Positions 52,809-61,985 of a stretch of DNA of 64,000 nt are shown here, one piece after another. Positions within the stretch are counted from its first letter, which is position 1. Each line of letters begins with the position of its first letter. Where the stretch lies: NCBI GenBank assembly GCA_023420085.1, contig JAEZWQ010000027.1, forward strand, positions 1 to 64,000, read 5' to 3'. The stretch is from Bacillota bacterium (GTDB taxonomy: Bacteria > Bacillota > Clostridia > Lachnospirales > Lachnospiraceae). A program made the position numbers and the translations under genes. The notes beneath the pieces are model-generated. The model was not told the DNA's origin. It saw nothing but the letters and a program-made list of their open reading frames with translations, and did not search any database.

Positions 52809-54651
52809 AGACAAGATTAATAATACATTCTTTCGTATTCTTAGCTATATACGTGGCAAGTATAGATTCATGCTTTTTCTAGTATTTATATTGATTTTAG
52901 TTAGAGCAGCAGCAAATTTAACGGTATCATTATCAATAAAATTCATTTTAGATGATTATGTTATCCCTCTAATGGGAATAAATAATCCAATATTGACCGA
53001 ACTTTATAACGCTATTACATTAATTGCGGCAATATTTATATTGGGAGTGATATCAAGTTTTGCACTTACAAGAATAATGGTATATGTAAGCCAGTCTGCA
53101 ATTAAAAATGTAAGGGCAGAGATGTTTGAGCATATGCAATATTTACCAATAAGATATTCTGATGAAAATACAACTGGTTCAATTATGAGCTTATATACGA
53201 ATGATGCCAATACATTAGATCAGTTATTAAGCCAAACAATACCGAACTGTTTTATGTCAATAATAACGGTTATATCAAGTTTTATATCAATGTTAATACT
53301 AAGTCCAATTTTATCAATTTTGGCTATTTTGATGATTGTTGTCTTATTGTTGGTTACAAAATTCTTTGGTACAAGAAGTGGAAAATATTTTGGTATGCAG
53401 CAAAGAGATATAGCAAGCCTAACAGGTTTTGTACAAGAAAGATTATCTGGACAGAGAGTAATTAAGGTTTTTAACCATGAACATGTGAATAAGGAAGAGT
53501 TTGACAAATATAATGAATGCCTATTCGAAAGTGCATCAAAGGCACAAATTATTTCAAGTATCATGGCTCCTATTGTTGGAAACCTAGCAAATGTTCAATT
53601 TGTATTAACAGCTGTAATAGGAGGAGTTCTTGCAGTTAATGGCGTAGGTGGCATAACAATTGGTATAGTTGCATCATATTTACAATTGACAAAATCATTT
53701 GCAAATCCTGTATCACAAATTTGCCAACAAGCAAATATCTTCATTATGGCTATGGCAGGTGCAAAAAGAATATTTAATTTAATTGATGAGGAATATGAAA
53801 TCAATGAAGGAAAAGTTGTACTTGTAAATGCTAAAGAAGAAAATGGTCAAATGGTAGAAACAAGTGAAAGAACAGGTGTTTGGGCTTGGAAAAAAACTGA
53901 CGGGACGCTAGTAAAATTACAAGGTGATGTACGTTTTAATTCTATGACTTTTTCATATGATGGAAAGAAAGATGTTTTAAAAGATATTAATCTATTTGCA
54001 AAACCGGGACAAAAATTAGCATTTGTCGGTTCTACAGGTGCTGGTAAAACAACAATTACAAATCTTATAAATAGGTTATATGAAGTAAAAGAAGGTTCTA
54101 TTGTTTATGATGGAATTGATATTAGGGATATAGATAAAAGATCCTTACGTAAATCTTTAGGTGTTGTATTGCAAGAAACAAAATTGTTCACAGGAAGTAT
54201 AATGGATAACATAAGATATGGAAAACTTGATGCTACTGATGAAGAAGTTGTTAATGCTGCAAAACTTGCACATGCCGATGGATTTATAAGGATGTTGCCT
54301 AATGGATATAATACAATAATAACAGAAAATGCAGAAGAATTATCACAAGGACAAAAACAGTTAATTTCTATTGCAAGAGCTGCGATAGCAAATCCACCTG
54401 TTCTAATTTTAGATGAAGCCACTTCAAGTATTGATACCAGAACTGAAAGTATTGTTCAACGAGGTATGGATAATCTTATGAAAGGCAGGACAGTATTTGT
54501 TATAGCGCATAGATTATCAACAATTAAAAATAGTGAGGCAATAATTGTTCTAGAACATGGACAAATAATTGAAAGAGGCGATCACGAAAAATTGATTAAA
54601 GAAAAAGGAACATACTATCAGCTTTATACCGGAAAGCTAGAATTAGATTAA
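52801..54651 (+). CDS. Heterodimeric ABC exporter subunit with canonical ATPase site
   Basis: The half transporter has 616 residues: six helices and an ATPase with Walker A GSTGAGKTT, Q-loop VLQETKLF, signature LSQGQKQ, Walker B VLILDEATSSID and H-loop IAHRLST. A 40-residue insertion (KEENGQMVETSERTG...) lies just before the ATPase. It supplies the catalytic Glu that its partner lacks. GGAGG lies before ATG 52801, and it overlaps the partner gene by 8 bases. Multidrug or lipid export is typical for the class; the substrate is unknown. Confidence 0.92.
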   Translation: MSKDKINNTFFRILSYIRGKYRFMLFLVFILILVRAAANLTVSLSIKFILDDYVIPLMGINNPILTELYNAITLIAAIFILGVISSFALTRIMVYVSQSAIKNVRAEMFEHMQYLPIRYSDENTTGSIMSLYTNDANTLDQLLSQTIPNCFMSIITVISSFISMLILSPILSILAILMIVVLLLVTKFFGTRSGKYFGMQQRDIASLTGFVQERLSGQRVIKVFNHEHVNKEEFDKYNECLFESASKAQIISSIMAPIVGNLANVQFVLTAVIGGVLAVNGVGGITIGIVASYLQLTKSFANPVSQICQQANIFIMAMAGAKRIFNLIDEEYEINEGKVVLVNAKEENGQMVETSERTGVWAWKKTDGTLVKLQGDVRFNSMTFSYDGKKDVLKDINLFAKPGQKLAFVGSTGAGKTTITNLINRLYEVKEGSIVYDGIDIRDIDKRSLRKSLGVVLQETKLFTGSIMDNIRYGKLDATDEEVVNAAKLAHADGFIRMLPNGYNTIITENAEELSQGQKQLISIARAAIANPPVLILDEATSSIDTRTESIVQRGMDNLMKGRTVFVIAHRLSTIKNSEAIIVLEHGQIIERGDHEKLIKEKGTYYQLYTGKLELD

Positions 54652-54673
54652 TAATAGTATATTAAAATGCATT

Positions 54674-54713
54674 AAAAGACTATATATGATATGTATCATA
54701 TATAGTCTTTTAT
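54674..54713 (+). terminator. Terminator of the MarR-ABC operon
   Basis: A perfect 17-bp stem (54674-54690 / 54695-54711) with an ATGT loop and T-rich end. Confidence 0.9.
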
Positions 54714-54933
54714 AAGTTTAGCACATTGAAAAATTAATTTATGTATGAAATTTAAGCTTTATAACATAGATTGTAGTGAAGGAAAAGCAATTGATAATGG
54801 TATCAAGTGTGAAATATAAAATTTAAATTGATTAAGCAAACTTGTAAGATTATTATTTCATATGATAAGAAGTAGATTTATAAATATTGTATTATGAAAA
54901 TATGTACGAAAAGGGAGATGCTAGTACTAAAAA

Positions 54934-55002
54934 GACAAATACTGGGATAAAAAACGGACAAATACTGGAATAAAAAAAAGACAAATACTGGAATAGAAAA
55001 CA
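54934..55002. repeat. Three 23-bp tandem repeats
   Basis: Units start at 54934, 54957 and 54980, each beginning GACAAATACTGG(G/A)ATA and ending in an A-rich stretch. The 12 bases GACAAATACTGG are identical in all three. The period is 23, about two helical turns and not a multiple of three, so it is DNA- or RNA-level structure rather than coding. They lie just before the structured element at 55008. Bases 54714-54933 show nothing I can identify. Confidence 0.85.
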
Positions 55003-55007
55003 GATAT

Positions 55008-55092
55008 AAAAGTTATAATAAGATTACCCAATTTGGCGCAAATGATAGTAATCCGTTGGTGGCAACAGGGTGATTTTATTATAACTTTTTTA
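55008..55092. repeat. Potential three-way-junction element
   Basis: An outer 22-bp stem (55008-55029 with 55068-55089) has two wobble positions. It encloses two small hairpins: ATTTG-GCG-CAAAT (55031-55043) and GTTG-GTGG-CAAC (55055-55066), joined by about eleven bases. The right arm runs into T6. As RNA it would be a compact junction with a terminator-like end; as DNA it resembles a palindromic mobile or replication element. Confidence 0.65.
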
Positions 55093-55138
55093 AAATATAA
55101 TTATAAATAATAAAATTTAAGAATATTCTGAAAAATAC

Positions 55139-55167
55139 TTGTTAGAATATGATAACTAATATATAAT
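55139..55167 (+). promoter_or_regulatory. Promoter of the TetR-type gene
   Basis: TTGTTA (55139-55144), 17-bp spacer, TATAAT (55162-55167), just upstream of the palindromic operator. Confidence 0.7.
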
Positions 55168-55180
55168 AGAAATATAATTA

Positions 55181-55198
55181 ACCGACGTAAACGTCGGT
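55181..55198. promoter_or_regulatory. Operator palindrome of the TetR-type repressor
   Basis: ACCGACGT-AA-ACGTCGGT is a perfect inverted repeat, GC-rich in an AT-rich region, placed at the expected transcription start and 19 bases before the regulator gene. Position and symmetry fit autorepression. Confidence 0.8.
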
Positions 55199-55216
55199 AT
55201 AAAGGGAGATGACGAT

Positions 55217-55813
55217 ATGAGTTTTACAAAAAGGCTAAATGCTGCTGAAAGAAGAAAAGAAATTATGGATGCTGCGGCGAAAATAATAGCCTTAAAAGGC
55301 CTTGAAAAGACAACGATGGAAGAAATTATAGCAGGTACAAAATTATCAAAAGGTGGAGTATATCATTACTATAGAAATGTAATTGAAATATTCAAAGATA
55401 TTATGCTAGAAGGAATTAAATATAGAAATGAAATCATAAAAAATCATTTAGGTGATTTAAATAAAAATGTAAGTAAAGAATTTATATGTGATGAAATTAT
55501 ATCAAAAATGATTGATGATAATCCATATACTTCACTGTATGTTGAGTTTCTTATAGCAAAAAAAAGAAATAAGGAATTGGATAATTTGATGGTTGAACTT
55601 CAAGAACAGACTAAAGAGAGCCTTAAAGTGTTTATGGATAATGAACCTAACTGGTTATCTGATCCTGATTTATTTCAATTTATTTCGAATTTTATTAATG
55701 CATTTATATTAGCATCAAATATTTTAGATGCAAGAGATAACTTTATAAATAAAAAAGAACTTCTTAAGAAAATGATAATTTGTATTCTTGAAAATGGAGA
55801 GGAGCAAATATGA
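55217..55813 (+). CDS. TetR family transcriptional regulator
   Basis: The 198-residue protein has an N-terminal TetR HTH: RRKEIMDAAAKIIALKGLEKTTMEEI followed by LSKGGVYHYYRNVIEIF. The C-terminal ligand domain is divergent. It probably binds the palindrome at 55181-55198 and controls itself and the two ABC genes downstream. GGGAGATGA lies before the ATG. Confidence 0.92.
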   Translation: MSFTKRLNAAERRKEIMDAAAKIIALKGLEKTTMEEIIAGTKLSKGGVYHYYRNVIEIFKDIMLEGIKYRNEIIKNHLGDLNKNVSKEFICDEIISKMIDDNPYTSLYVEFLIAKKRNKELDNLMVELQEQTKESLKVFMDNEPNWLSDPDLFQFISNFINAFILASNILDARDNFINKKELLKKMIICILENGEEQI

Positions 55814-55939
55814 AGGTATAAATATTTTATAATCATTACTAATATTATATGCATTAATTTATATTACCTTTATTAAGCCTATATATTCATATTAACATAA
55901 TAATAACGGTATTATATTATTAAATGCAATAATCATTAA

Positions 55940-56008
55940 CTAATTACTAATTGTCATTGATAAATATAATCAATTTTTTTTAAATGATAGTTAGCAAATG
56001 GTAATTAG
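55940..56008 (+). promoter_or_regulatory. Possible attenuator before the ABC genes
   Basis: Hairpin ATTGAT (55956-55961) / ATCAAT (55969-55974) with a seven-base loop runs into seven T (55975-55981). A wider stem CTAATTAC (55940-55947) / GTAATTAG (56001-56008) closes around it, just before the GGAGGG ribosome site. The two structures could give control of read-through from tetR. This is inference from pairing only. Confidence 0.4.
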
Positions 56009-56022
56009 AGGAGGGTTATTTA

Positions 56023-57939
56023 ATGAACAAAAATAAAAATAATGACCAATTTTATGAGTCTTGTTCAGATAATAAGAATTTAAAAAAGGATAATGCTTTA
56101 CTTAAAGAAATTGAAAGTCTAAATCTAGATGTACCTAATGAGATTATGGATAGGATTGAAGGCGATCTTGAGCAAAGTGAAAAACAACCTAAAATTAGTA
56201 TGGGCGGATTAAATAAAGCTCTTATGGGAATAGCTCCTGAATATAAGGGGAAAATGCGACTTTCTTTAATCTTTGCATGCATTGGAGAAATTTTTAGTTT
56301 TGCAACATATTTTTTCAGCGCTTATGCGGCAGGGTGGCTTATAAAGTATTCCATGGGAAGTGAATTAGGTATAGATACTCTTATAAAATATGCATTTTTA
56401 GCAATTGCATCATTGCTACTTTATTTTATATTTACTGGATTTAGTACAACTATTTCGCATAAGACATCATTTTATATATTATCAAAACTAAGACAAACAT
56501 TATTTGAGAAGCTAAAAGAAATACCAATGGGATATTTAGTTGATAATCCTGTTGGGAAAATAAAAGTAATTATAATGGATAGGGTTTCAGACATGGAAGA
56601 TTGGGTTGCTCATCTTATGCCAGAATTACCCAGTAAACTTCTACATCCATTACTTTGTGCAATTATTTTATTCTTTTTAGATTGGCGTATAGGGTTGTCA
56701 ATATTCGCACCACTTCCGGTAGCTTTTTTTGGGATAGCTACTATGATGTATAAATATCGTAGTAGGATGGCTGTATGGTTATCAAGCTATGCAAATGTTG
56801 CTGATAGAAGTGCTGAATATGTTCGAGGAATACCTGTAATAAAAGCCTTTGCACAAGATAAAGCTTCATATGGCAAATTTTCAGATGCTGTAAAATTTTA
56901 TCATTTTTCAACCATGAAATGGTGGAAACAGAGTTGGTTTGGTAGAGCGCTTATGACTGCAGCTATGATGACACCGCAGATAGTTAGTATGCCAATATCA
57001 TTTTATTTATTTAGTAAAGGACAAATAAGTATTGAAACATTACTATTATCATTAATATTACCAATTGCAATTTTACCTCAAGCTTTTTCAATTATGATGA
57101 GCCTTGAATTATTTCAACTTGCATCAAAAACGTGGGCATCAATACAAGAACTGTTAGATATGCCTGTTCAAAAACGACCTAATACAGATAAAAGAGCAAA
57201 TTTAGATAAAAATAAAGGAATTGAATTTGATAATGTTTGTTTTTCTTATCATGATGGAACAGAGGTATTACATAATATTTCATTTGAAACAAAACCAGGA
57301 GAGGTAACAGCTCTTGTAGGACCATCGGGAGGAGGAAAATCAACTATTGCAAAACTTTTAGCAGGTTTTTGGGATCAGTCTTCGGGTACAATATCTATCG
57401 GTGGAGTAGATACAAAGAAAATATCATTTAAACAACTAGCAGAGGAGATTTCATACGTATCACAAGATAATTTTCTATTTGATGTTAGTATAAGAGATAA
57501 TATTAGACTAGGAAATCCAAATGCAACTGAACAAGAAATTATTGATGCAGCAAAAGCTGCTCATTGTCATGACTTTATAATGCAACTTCCTGATGGATAT
57601 GATACTAAAGCTGGGGAAGCTGGTGGCGCTATGTCAGGTGGTGAGCGACAAAGGATAACTCTTGCAAGAGCTATATTAAAGCCGGCATCAACAATTATTT
57701 TAGATGAAGCTACTGCATATGCTGATCCAGAAAATGAAGCACTTATTCAAGAAGCCATATCTAGTTTAGTAAAGGGAAAAAATCTTGTTATGGTTGCGCA
57801 TAGATTAAATACTATTAGACAAGCACACCAAATAATTTTAATTGAAAAAGGTAAAATCATTGCTAAAGGTAAACACGATGAACTTATGAAAGTTCCACTA
57901 TATGCAAGTCTATGGAAGCAGTATTTAGGGGAGGAGTGA
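56023..57939 (+). CDS. ABC exporter-fold subunit A (YbtP/IrtA-like pair)
   Basis: The 638-residue protein has an unusual hydrophilic N-terminal extension of about 70 residues, then six helices and an ATPase. Walker A is GPSGGGKST, Q-loop YVSQDNFLF, signature MSGGERQ, Walker B TIILDEATAYADPENE and H-loop VAHRLNT. The ATAYADPENE form is common in YbtP/Q- and IrtA/B-type pairs that move siderophores or peptides. The substrate is not shown. It pairs with the next gene's product. Confidence 0.9.
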   Translation: MNKNKNNDQFYESCSDNKNLKKDNALLKEIESLNLDVPNEIMDRIEGDLEQSEKQPKISMGGLNKALMGIAPEYKGKMRLSLIFACIGEIFSFATYFFSAYAAGWLIKYSMGSELGIDTLIKYAFLAIASLLLYFIFTGFSTTISHKTSFYILSKLRQTLFEKLKEIPMGYLVDNPVGKIKVIIMDRVSDMEDWVAHLMPELPSKLLHPLLCAIILFFLDWRIGLSIFAPLPVAFFGIATMMYKYRSRMAVWLSSYANVADRSAEYVRGIPVIKAFAQDKASYGKFSDAVKFYHFSTMKWWKQSWFGRALMTAAMMTPQIVSMPISFYLFSKGQISIETLLLSLILPIAILPQAFSIMMSLELFQLASKTWASIQELLDMPVQKRPNTDKRANLDKNKGIEFDNVCFSYHDGTEVLHNISFETKPGEVTALVGPSGGGKSTIAKLLAGFWDQSSGTISIGGVDTKKISFKQLAEEISYVSQDNFLFDVSIRDNIRLGNPNATEQEIIDAAKAAHCHDFIMQLPDGYDTKAGEAGGAMSGGERQRITLARAILKPASTIILDEATAYADPENEALIQEAISSLVKGKNLVMVAHRLNTIRQAHQIILIEKGKIIAKGKHDELMKVPLYASLWKQYLGEE

Positions 57940-57941
57940 CA

Positions 57942-59678
57942 ATGAAGTTTATAAAATTATCAATAAAATTAGCAGATCAATATAAAAAACAACTTAAGGC
58001 TGGAATGTTACTAATTTTTCTTAATAATGCGTCTGTTTTATTTGGATTTTTTGCTTTATTCCTTGCATTTGGTTGGATGGATGAAATAAATTCAAGTCAT
58101 ATATGGAAGATATTTGTGGTATTACTTATTTCATTTCTTTTCAATTTTTTGACAGGCTGGGTAAAAAGCATATTAAATGATGGAGTTTTCTTTGGGATAT
58201 TTAAAGATTATAGACTTAAAGTTGGAGAGAAATTAAAGCAAGCACCTATGGGTTATTTTGCAGAGCAAAGTCTTTCAAGAATTATGTCTGCATTTACAAA
58301 TGTTATGAGGAGTCTTGAAAATTACTCTACAATGGCTGTAGACTTTTTTATTTCAGGTATATCTATATCCTTCTTTCTATTAGTTGGAATGTTTAGCATA
58401 AATTATAAGATAGGAATACTTACATTAATCTGTTTGATTTTAATTTGGATTTGTGTATGTATAATGATGGTTAAGGCGAGAAAAGAAGTTGTGCGTGAGC
58501 ATACAGCTATTTCAAAAGTTTCTGATGCAATTGTAGATGGAATCAGTGGTATACCGATACTTAGAAGTTTTCCTTTAGTAGATGAAGGTGTAGTAGAAGA
58601 AATTCATTCTAAATTAAAAAAATCTTCAGAAGAATTAAGAATTTCACAGATACACTTTGAAATTATTTTTGTGATTTACTCTAGACTATTTTCGACAGTT
58701 ATTAATCTATCAAGTTTGCTTGTTACTCTTTACTCTTGTTATCTTTATACTAAAGGAGAGGTACTATTACCAAATGCGCTTACAGTTTCAGCTGCTGGTT
58801 TCATGATATTTGGTGGATTAAGACAGTTGGAAAATGCTGCAGTTTTAATGGCTAAAAATCCTGCAAATATGCAGTACTTAGATGATGTTTTAAATATTCC
58901 ACAAATAAATGATGGCAATTTAGAAGTAAATGAGAATCACAGTATTACATTTAATAAAGTAAGCTTTAGTTATGATAAAAGAAATACAGTTTTAAAAAAT
59001 ATTTCATTTACCATTCCTCAAGGATCAAAGACAGCTATAGTAGGGCCATCAGGATCAGGAAAAACAACAATTATTAATTTAATATCTCGCTTTTATGATG
59101 TTGATAGTGGTGAAATAATCTTAGGAGATAATAATATAAAACAATACAAGATTGATAGTTTGCTTAAGAATCTTTCACTTGTTTTTCAAGATGTTTATCT
59201 ATTCCAAGATACCATTGAAAATAATATAAGATTTGCAAATCCTAAGGCTACTCATGAAGAAGTTATAGAAGCTGCCAAGAAAGCACGTTGTCATAATTTT
59301 ATAATGGAACTTCCAGACGGATATAACACAATGGTAGGAGAAGGAGGGAGTTCTCTTTCTGGTGGGGAAAAGCAAAGAATATCAATTGCTAGAGCACTAC
59401 TTAAAAATGCACCGATTATCCTATTAGATGAGGCAACAAGCTCGGTAGATCCTGAAAATGAATATGAAATTTTATCTGCTATTGAAGAATTATCAAAGGG
59501 GCATACAGTTATATCTATTGCACATAGATTGTCTACTGTTAAAAGAGCTGAGCAAATTTTAGTTATTGATGATGGTAGATTAGTTCAACTAGGTAAACAT
59601 AATGAATTGATAGATAAGGAAGGAATATATTCATCTTTTATTAAAGCAAGAGAGCGTGCTGCAAATTGGAGATTATAA
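57942..59678 (+). CDS. ABC exporter-fold subunit B (YbtQ/IrtB-like pair)
   Basis: The 578-residue half transporter has six helices and an ATPase: Walker A GPSGSGKTT, Q-loop LVFQDVYLF, signature LSGGEKQ, Walker B IILLDEATSSVDPENE and H-loop IAHRLST. Both sites of the pair look catalytic, unlike the MarR-linked pair. ATG 57942 stands two bases after the subunit A stop, with GGAGGAG across it. Confidence 0.92.
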   Translation: MKFIKLSIKLADQYKKQLKAGMLLIFLNNASVLFGFFALFLAFGWMDEINSSHIWKIFVVLLISFLFNFLTGWVKSILNDGVFFGIFKDYRLKVGEKLKQAPMGYFAEQSLSRIMSAFTNVMRSLENYSTMAVDFFISGISISFFLLVGMFSINYKIGILTLICLILIWICVCIMMVKARKEVVREHTAISKVSDAIVDGISGIPILRSFPLVDEGVVEEIHSKLKKSSEELRISQIHFEIIFVIYSRLFSTVINLSSLLVTLYSCYLYTKGEVLLPNALTVSAAGFMIFGGLRQLENAAVLMAKNPANMQYLDDVLNIPQINDGNLEVNENHSITFNKVSFSYDKRNTVLKNISFTIPQGSKTAIVGPSGSGKTTIINLISRFYDVDSGEIILGDNNIKQYKIDSLLKNLSLVFQDVYLFQDTIENNIRFANPKATHEEVIEAAKKARCHNFIMELPDGYNTMVGEGGSSLSGGEKQRISIARALLKNAPIILLDEATSSVDPENEYEILSAIEELSKGHTVISIAHRLSTVKRAEQILVIDDGRLVQLGKHNELIDKEGIYSSFIKARERAANWRL

Positions 59679-59838
59679 ATAATATAATAAAATGTAATAG
59701 ATCTTGCGATGTTTTATATATAGATATGTGGAGTATAATGCAATTCTATGGAAAAAGAAGATATATTTAGTTATCCATAATTATGATTAAAGAACTTATT
59801 GATGGACTAGAGCAACTTATTATAATATTTGTTTATAT

Positions 59839-59880
59839 AATAAGAGGATTATTAGTAGAATTTCTAATAATCCTCTTATT
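59839..59880. terminator. Convergent-gene hairpin
   Basis: A perfect 17-bp inverted repeat (59839-59855 / 59864-59880) lies between the plus-strand ABC genes and the minus-strand nucleoside importer. The flanks are AT-rich without a clean T run, so termination is likely but not strong by sequence. Confidence 0.65.
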
Positions 59881-59928
59881 GATAATATTAAAATCATGCA
59901 ATAAATATTATATTATAATGAGTAATGT

Positions 59929-60870
59929 TTAACTTATATCTTCTGTAATAAAAGGCTTTCCACTTGCAGAAGGAGCTTTAGATTTACCACCGAAGAATAT
60001 TAGAATTAATAGTGTTGCTATATAAGGTATCATTGATATAAATTCTGAAGGTATCTTTAATGATGTTCCACCAAAAAATACAGCAACAGCTTGAGCAAGA
60101 CCAAAGAAGACTGCACCTATAAAGACGCCATGAGGTGTCCACTTACCAAAAATAACTGTTACAAGTGCAATGAAACCTTGACCAGCTACTAGAGTTGGAG
60201 AGAAAGAACTAACAACAGCTATTGATAAACTGGCTCCACCAATTCCAGCCATAAATCCTGAAAATAATACGCAAAGATATCTTATTCTAACAACATTTAT
60301 ATTTAAAGTCTCACAAGCTTTTGGATGTTCACCGACAGCTATAACTCGTAAACCCCATTTTGTTTTATATAGGAAAATATAAACTAAGATAACACATATA
60401 AAACTTATATATACCGTAGCATATTGTGAAAATAAGTTTGACAAAATCTGATTATCAGCAAATAAGTCTCTAAATAATATTGGCACCTTTGCTTCAAAAG
60501 GAATAGTTTTAGTTTGTGTAGCTCCATCAAAGAAGAGTCTTCCTAGGAAAAGAGCAAGACCAGGTCCAAGATAATTTATTGCAATACCTGATATTATTTG
60601 ATCACCTGCAAAAGTTATTGAAACTATTGCATGAATCAACGCAAAGAACATTCCACCAAGCCCTCCACAAAGAAGAGCAATCCATGGATTACCGACATAA
60701 AAACCTACAGTTGCAGCAATTAATGCACCAATTGCCATCATTCCTTCAAGACCAATATTAGTTACTCCACTTTTTTCACTAATCATACCACCAATGCCAG
60801 CAAATAGGATAGGAGTAGCATTTATAAATGTATTACCAATTATTAGAGTTAACATTCCTAAAGTAATCAT
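59929..60870 (-). CDS. Nucleoside ABC transporter permease (NupQ-like)
   Basis: The 313-residue protein has about nine helices. FAGIGGMISEKSGVTNIGLEGMMAIGA is the family's characteristic N-terminal segment, and GITLAG-type text is seen as GDQIISGIAINYLGPGL. It forms the channel with the next permease. AGGAGG precedes the ATG; it starts two bases after the other permease gene's stop. It is the last gene of the operon. Confidence 0.88.
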   Translation of the reverse strand: MITLGMLTLIIGNTFINATPILFAGIGGMISEKSGVTNIGLEGMMAIGALIAATVGFYVGNPWIALLCGGLGGMFFALIHAIVSITFAGDQIISGIAINYLGPGLALFLGRLFFDGATQTKTIPFEAKVPILFRDLFADNQILSNLFSQYATVYISFICVILVYIFLYKTKWGLRVIAVGEHPKACETLNINVVRIRYLCVLFSGFMAGIGGASLSIAVVSSFSPTLVAGQGFIALVTVIFGKWTPHGVFIGAVFFGLAQAVAVFFGGTSLKIPSEFISMIPYIATLLILIFFGGKSKAPSASGKPFITEDIS

Positions 60871-60872
60871 AA

Positions 60873-61985
60873 TTATGCATTCCTCCTTTTATTAATTTTT
60901 GCTTTAACTATCTTGAATACTAGAGGTATAGCAGTAAAGATAATTATTGTGCCCATTATTATTTTTATTAGTTCAGTTGGTACCTGTAAAACTCTTTGAA
61001 GGTTACTTCCTCCATAGTTAAGGCCACCAAAGAACATTCCGCTGAATATGCAACCAAATGGATTATTATTTGCAAGAAGTGAAACTGCCAATCCATCGAA
61101 ACCAAAATTTTCCATTGAACTTAGTAGATAGATACCATAATTAAAACCAAGTACCTGACAAGCTCCACCTAATGCACAGACAGCTCCTGAAATTGCCATA
61201 GACTGAGTAAGCTTTGCTTTTGTATTTATTCCACCATATCTTGCAGCCTCCTCATTATGTCCAACAGCTTTTAATTGATAACCTAATGTAGTTTTTTCCA
61301 AAATAAAATGTAAAACAAATGCGATAATTATAACTATTATAATTCCAAAATGTACACTTGCTCCAAAGAATGATTTTAAAAATTCTGGGGCACTATCAGG
61401 CATTGTTGGAAATGTGATTTTAGCTGTTTCTTGAATTTCATGAGTACCCATTGAATTAGGCATTTTAAATATTGGCAAATTGACAATGAAATTTGTCAAG
61501 TAAAATGCAATCCAGTTTAACATTATAGTAGTGATAACTTCATGCATACCAAATCTTGCTTTAATATAACCTGCAAGTCCACCATATAATGCACCTGCTA
61601 AGGCAGCGAATATAAGTATAACTATTACATGGATTATAAAAGGAAGATGTAATACGTATCCAAGTATAAAACCAACAATAGATCCTATCATATATTGACC
61701 TTCAGCACCCATATTAAATAGACCAGTTTTAAATGCAAATGTAACACCTAGTCCAGTAAAAATAATTGGTGTTGCATTTACAATCATCCAGCCTATATTT
61801 CTAGGCCTTCTAAATACACCTTGAAATAGTGATATGTAAGCATCTATAGGATTATATCCAGCAAGTATCAATACGATTGCACCAACAAGAAAACCTACTA
61901 AAATTGATACTAGCATAAAAGCTAATTTATTATTTAATCGAAAGAATTTTTTTTGCTTAATATTTTTTTCTGAATTCATTTCCAT
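60873..61985 (-). CDS. Nucleoside ABC transporter permease (NupP-like)
   Basis: The 370-residue protein has about nine helices after a basic start. ATPIIFTGLGVTFAFKTGLFNMGAEGQ and GLAGYIKARFGMHEVITTIMLNW are signatures of nucleoside permeases in the branched-chain amino acid/ribose group. The start overlaps the ATPase stop as TAATG. Confidence 0.88.
   Translation of the reverse strand: MEMNSEKNIKQKKFFRLNNKLAFMLVSILVGFLVGAIVLILAGYNPIDAYISLFQGVFRRPRNIGWMIVNATPIIFTGLGVTFAFKTGLFNMGAEGQYMIGSIVGFILGYVLHLPFIIHVIVILIFAALAGALYGGLAGYIKARFGMHEVITTIMLNWIAFYLTNFIVNLPIFKMPNSMGTHEIQETAKITFPTMPDSAPEFLKSFFGASVHFGIIIVIIIAFVLHFILEKTTLGYQLKAVGHNEEAARYGGINTKAKLTQSMAISGAVCALGGACQVLGFNYGIYLLSSMENFGFDGLAVSLLANNNPFGCIFSGMFFGGLNYGGSNLQRVLQVPTELIKIIMGTIIIFTAIPLVFKIVKAKINKRRNA

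Noticed and set aside
54934..55002. Tandem repeats as a CRISPR array
   Set aside because: The 23-base units follow each other without spacers, there are only three, and no cas genes are present.
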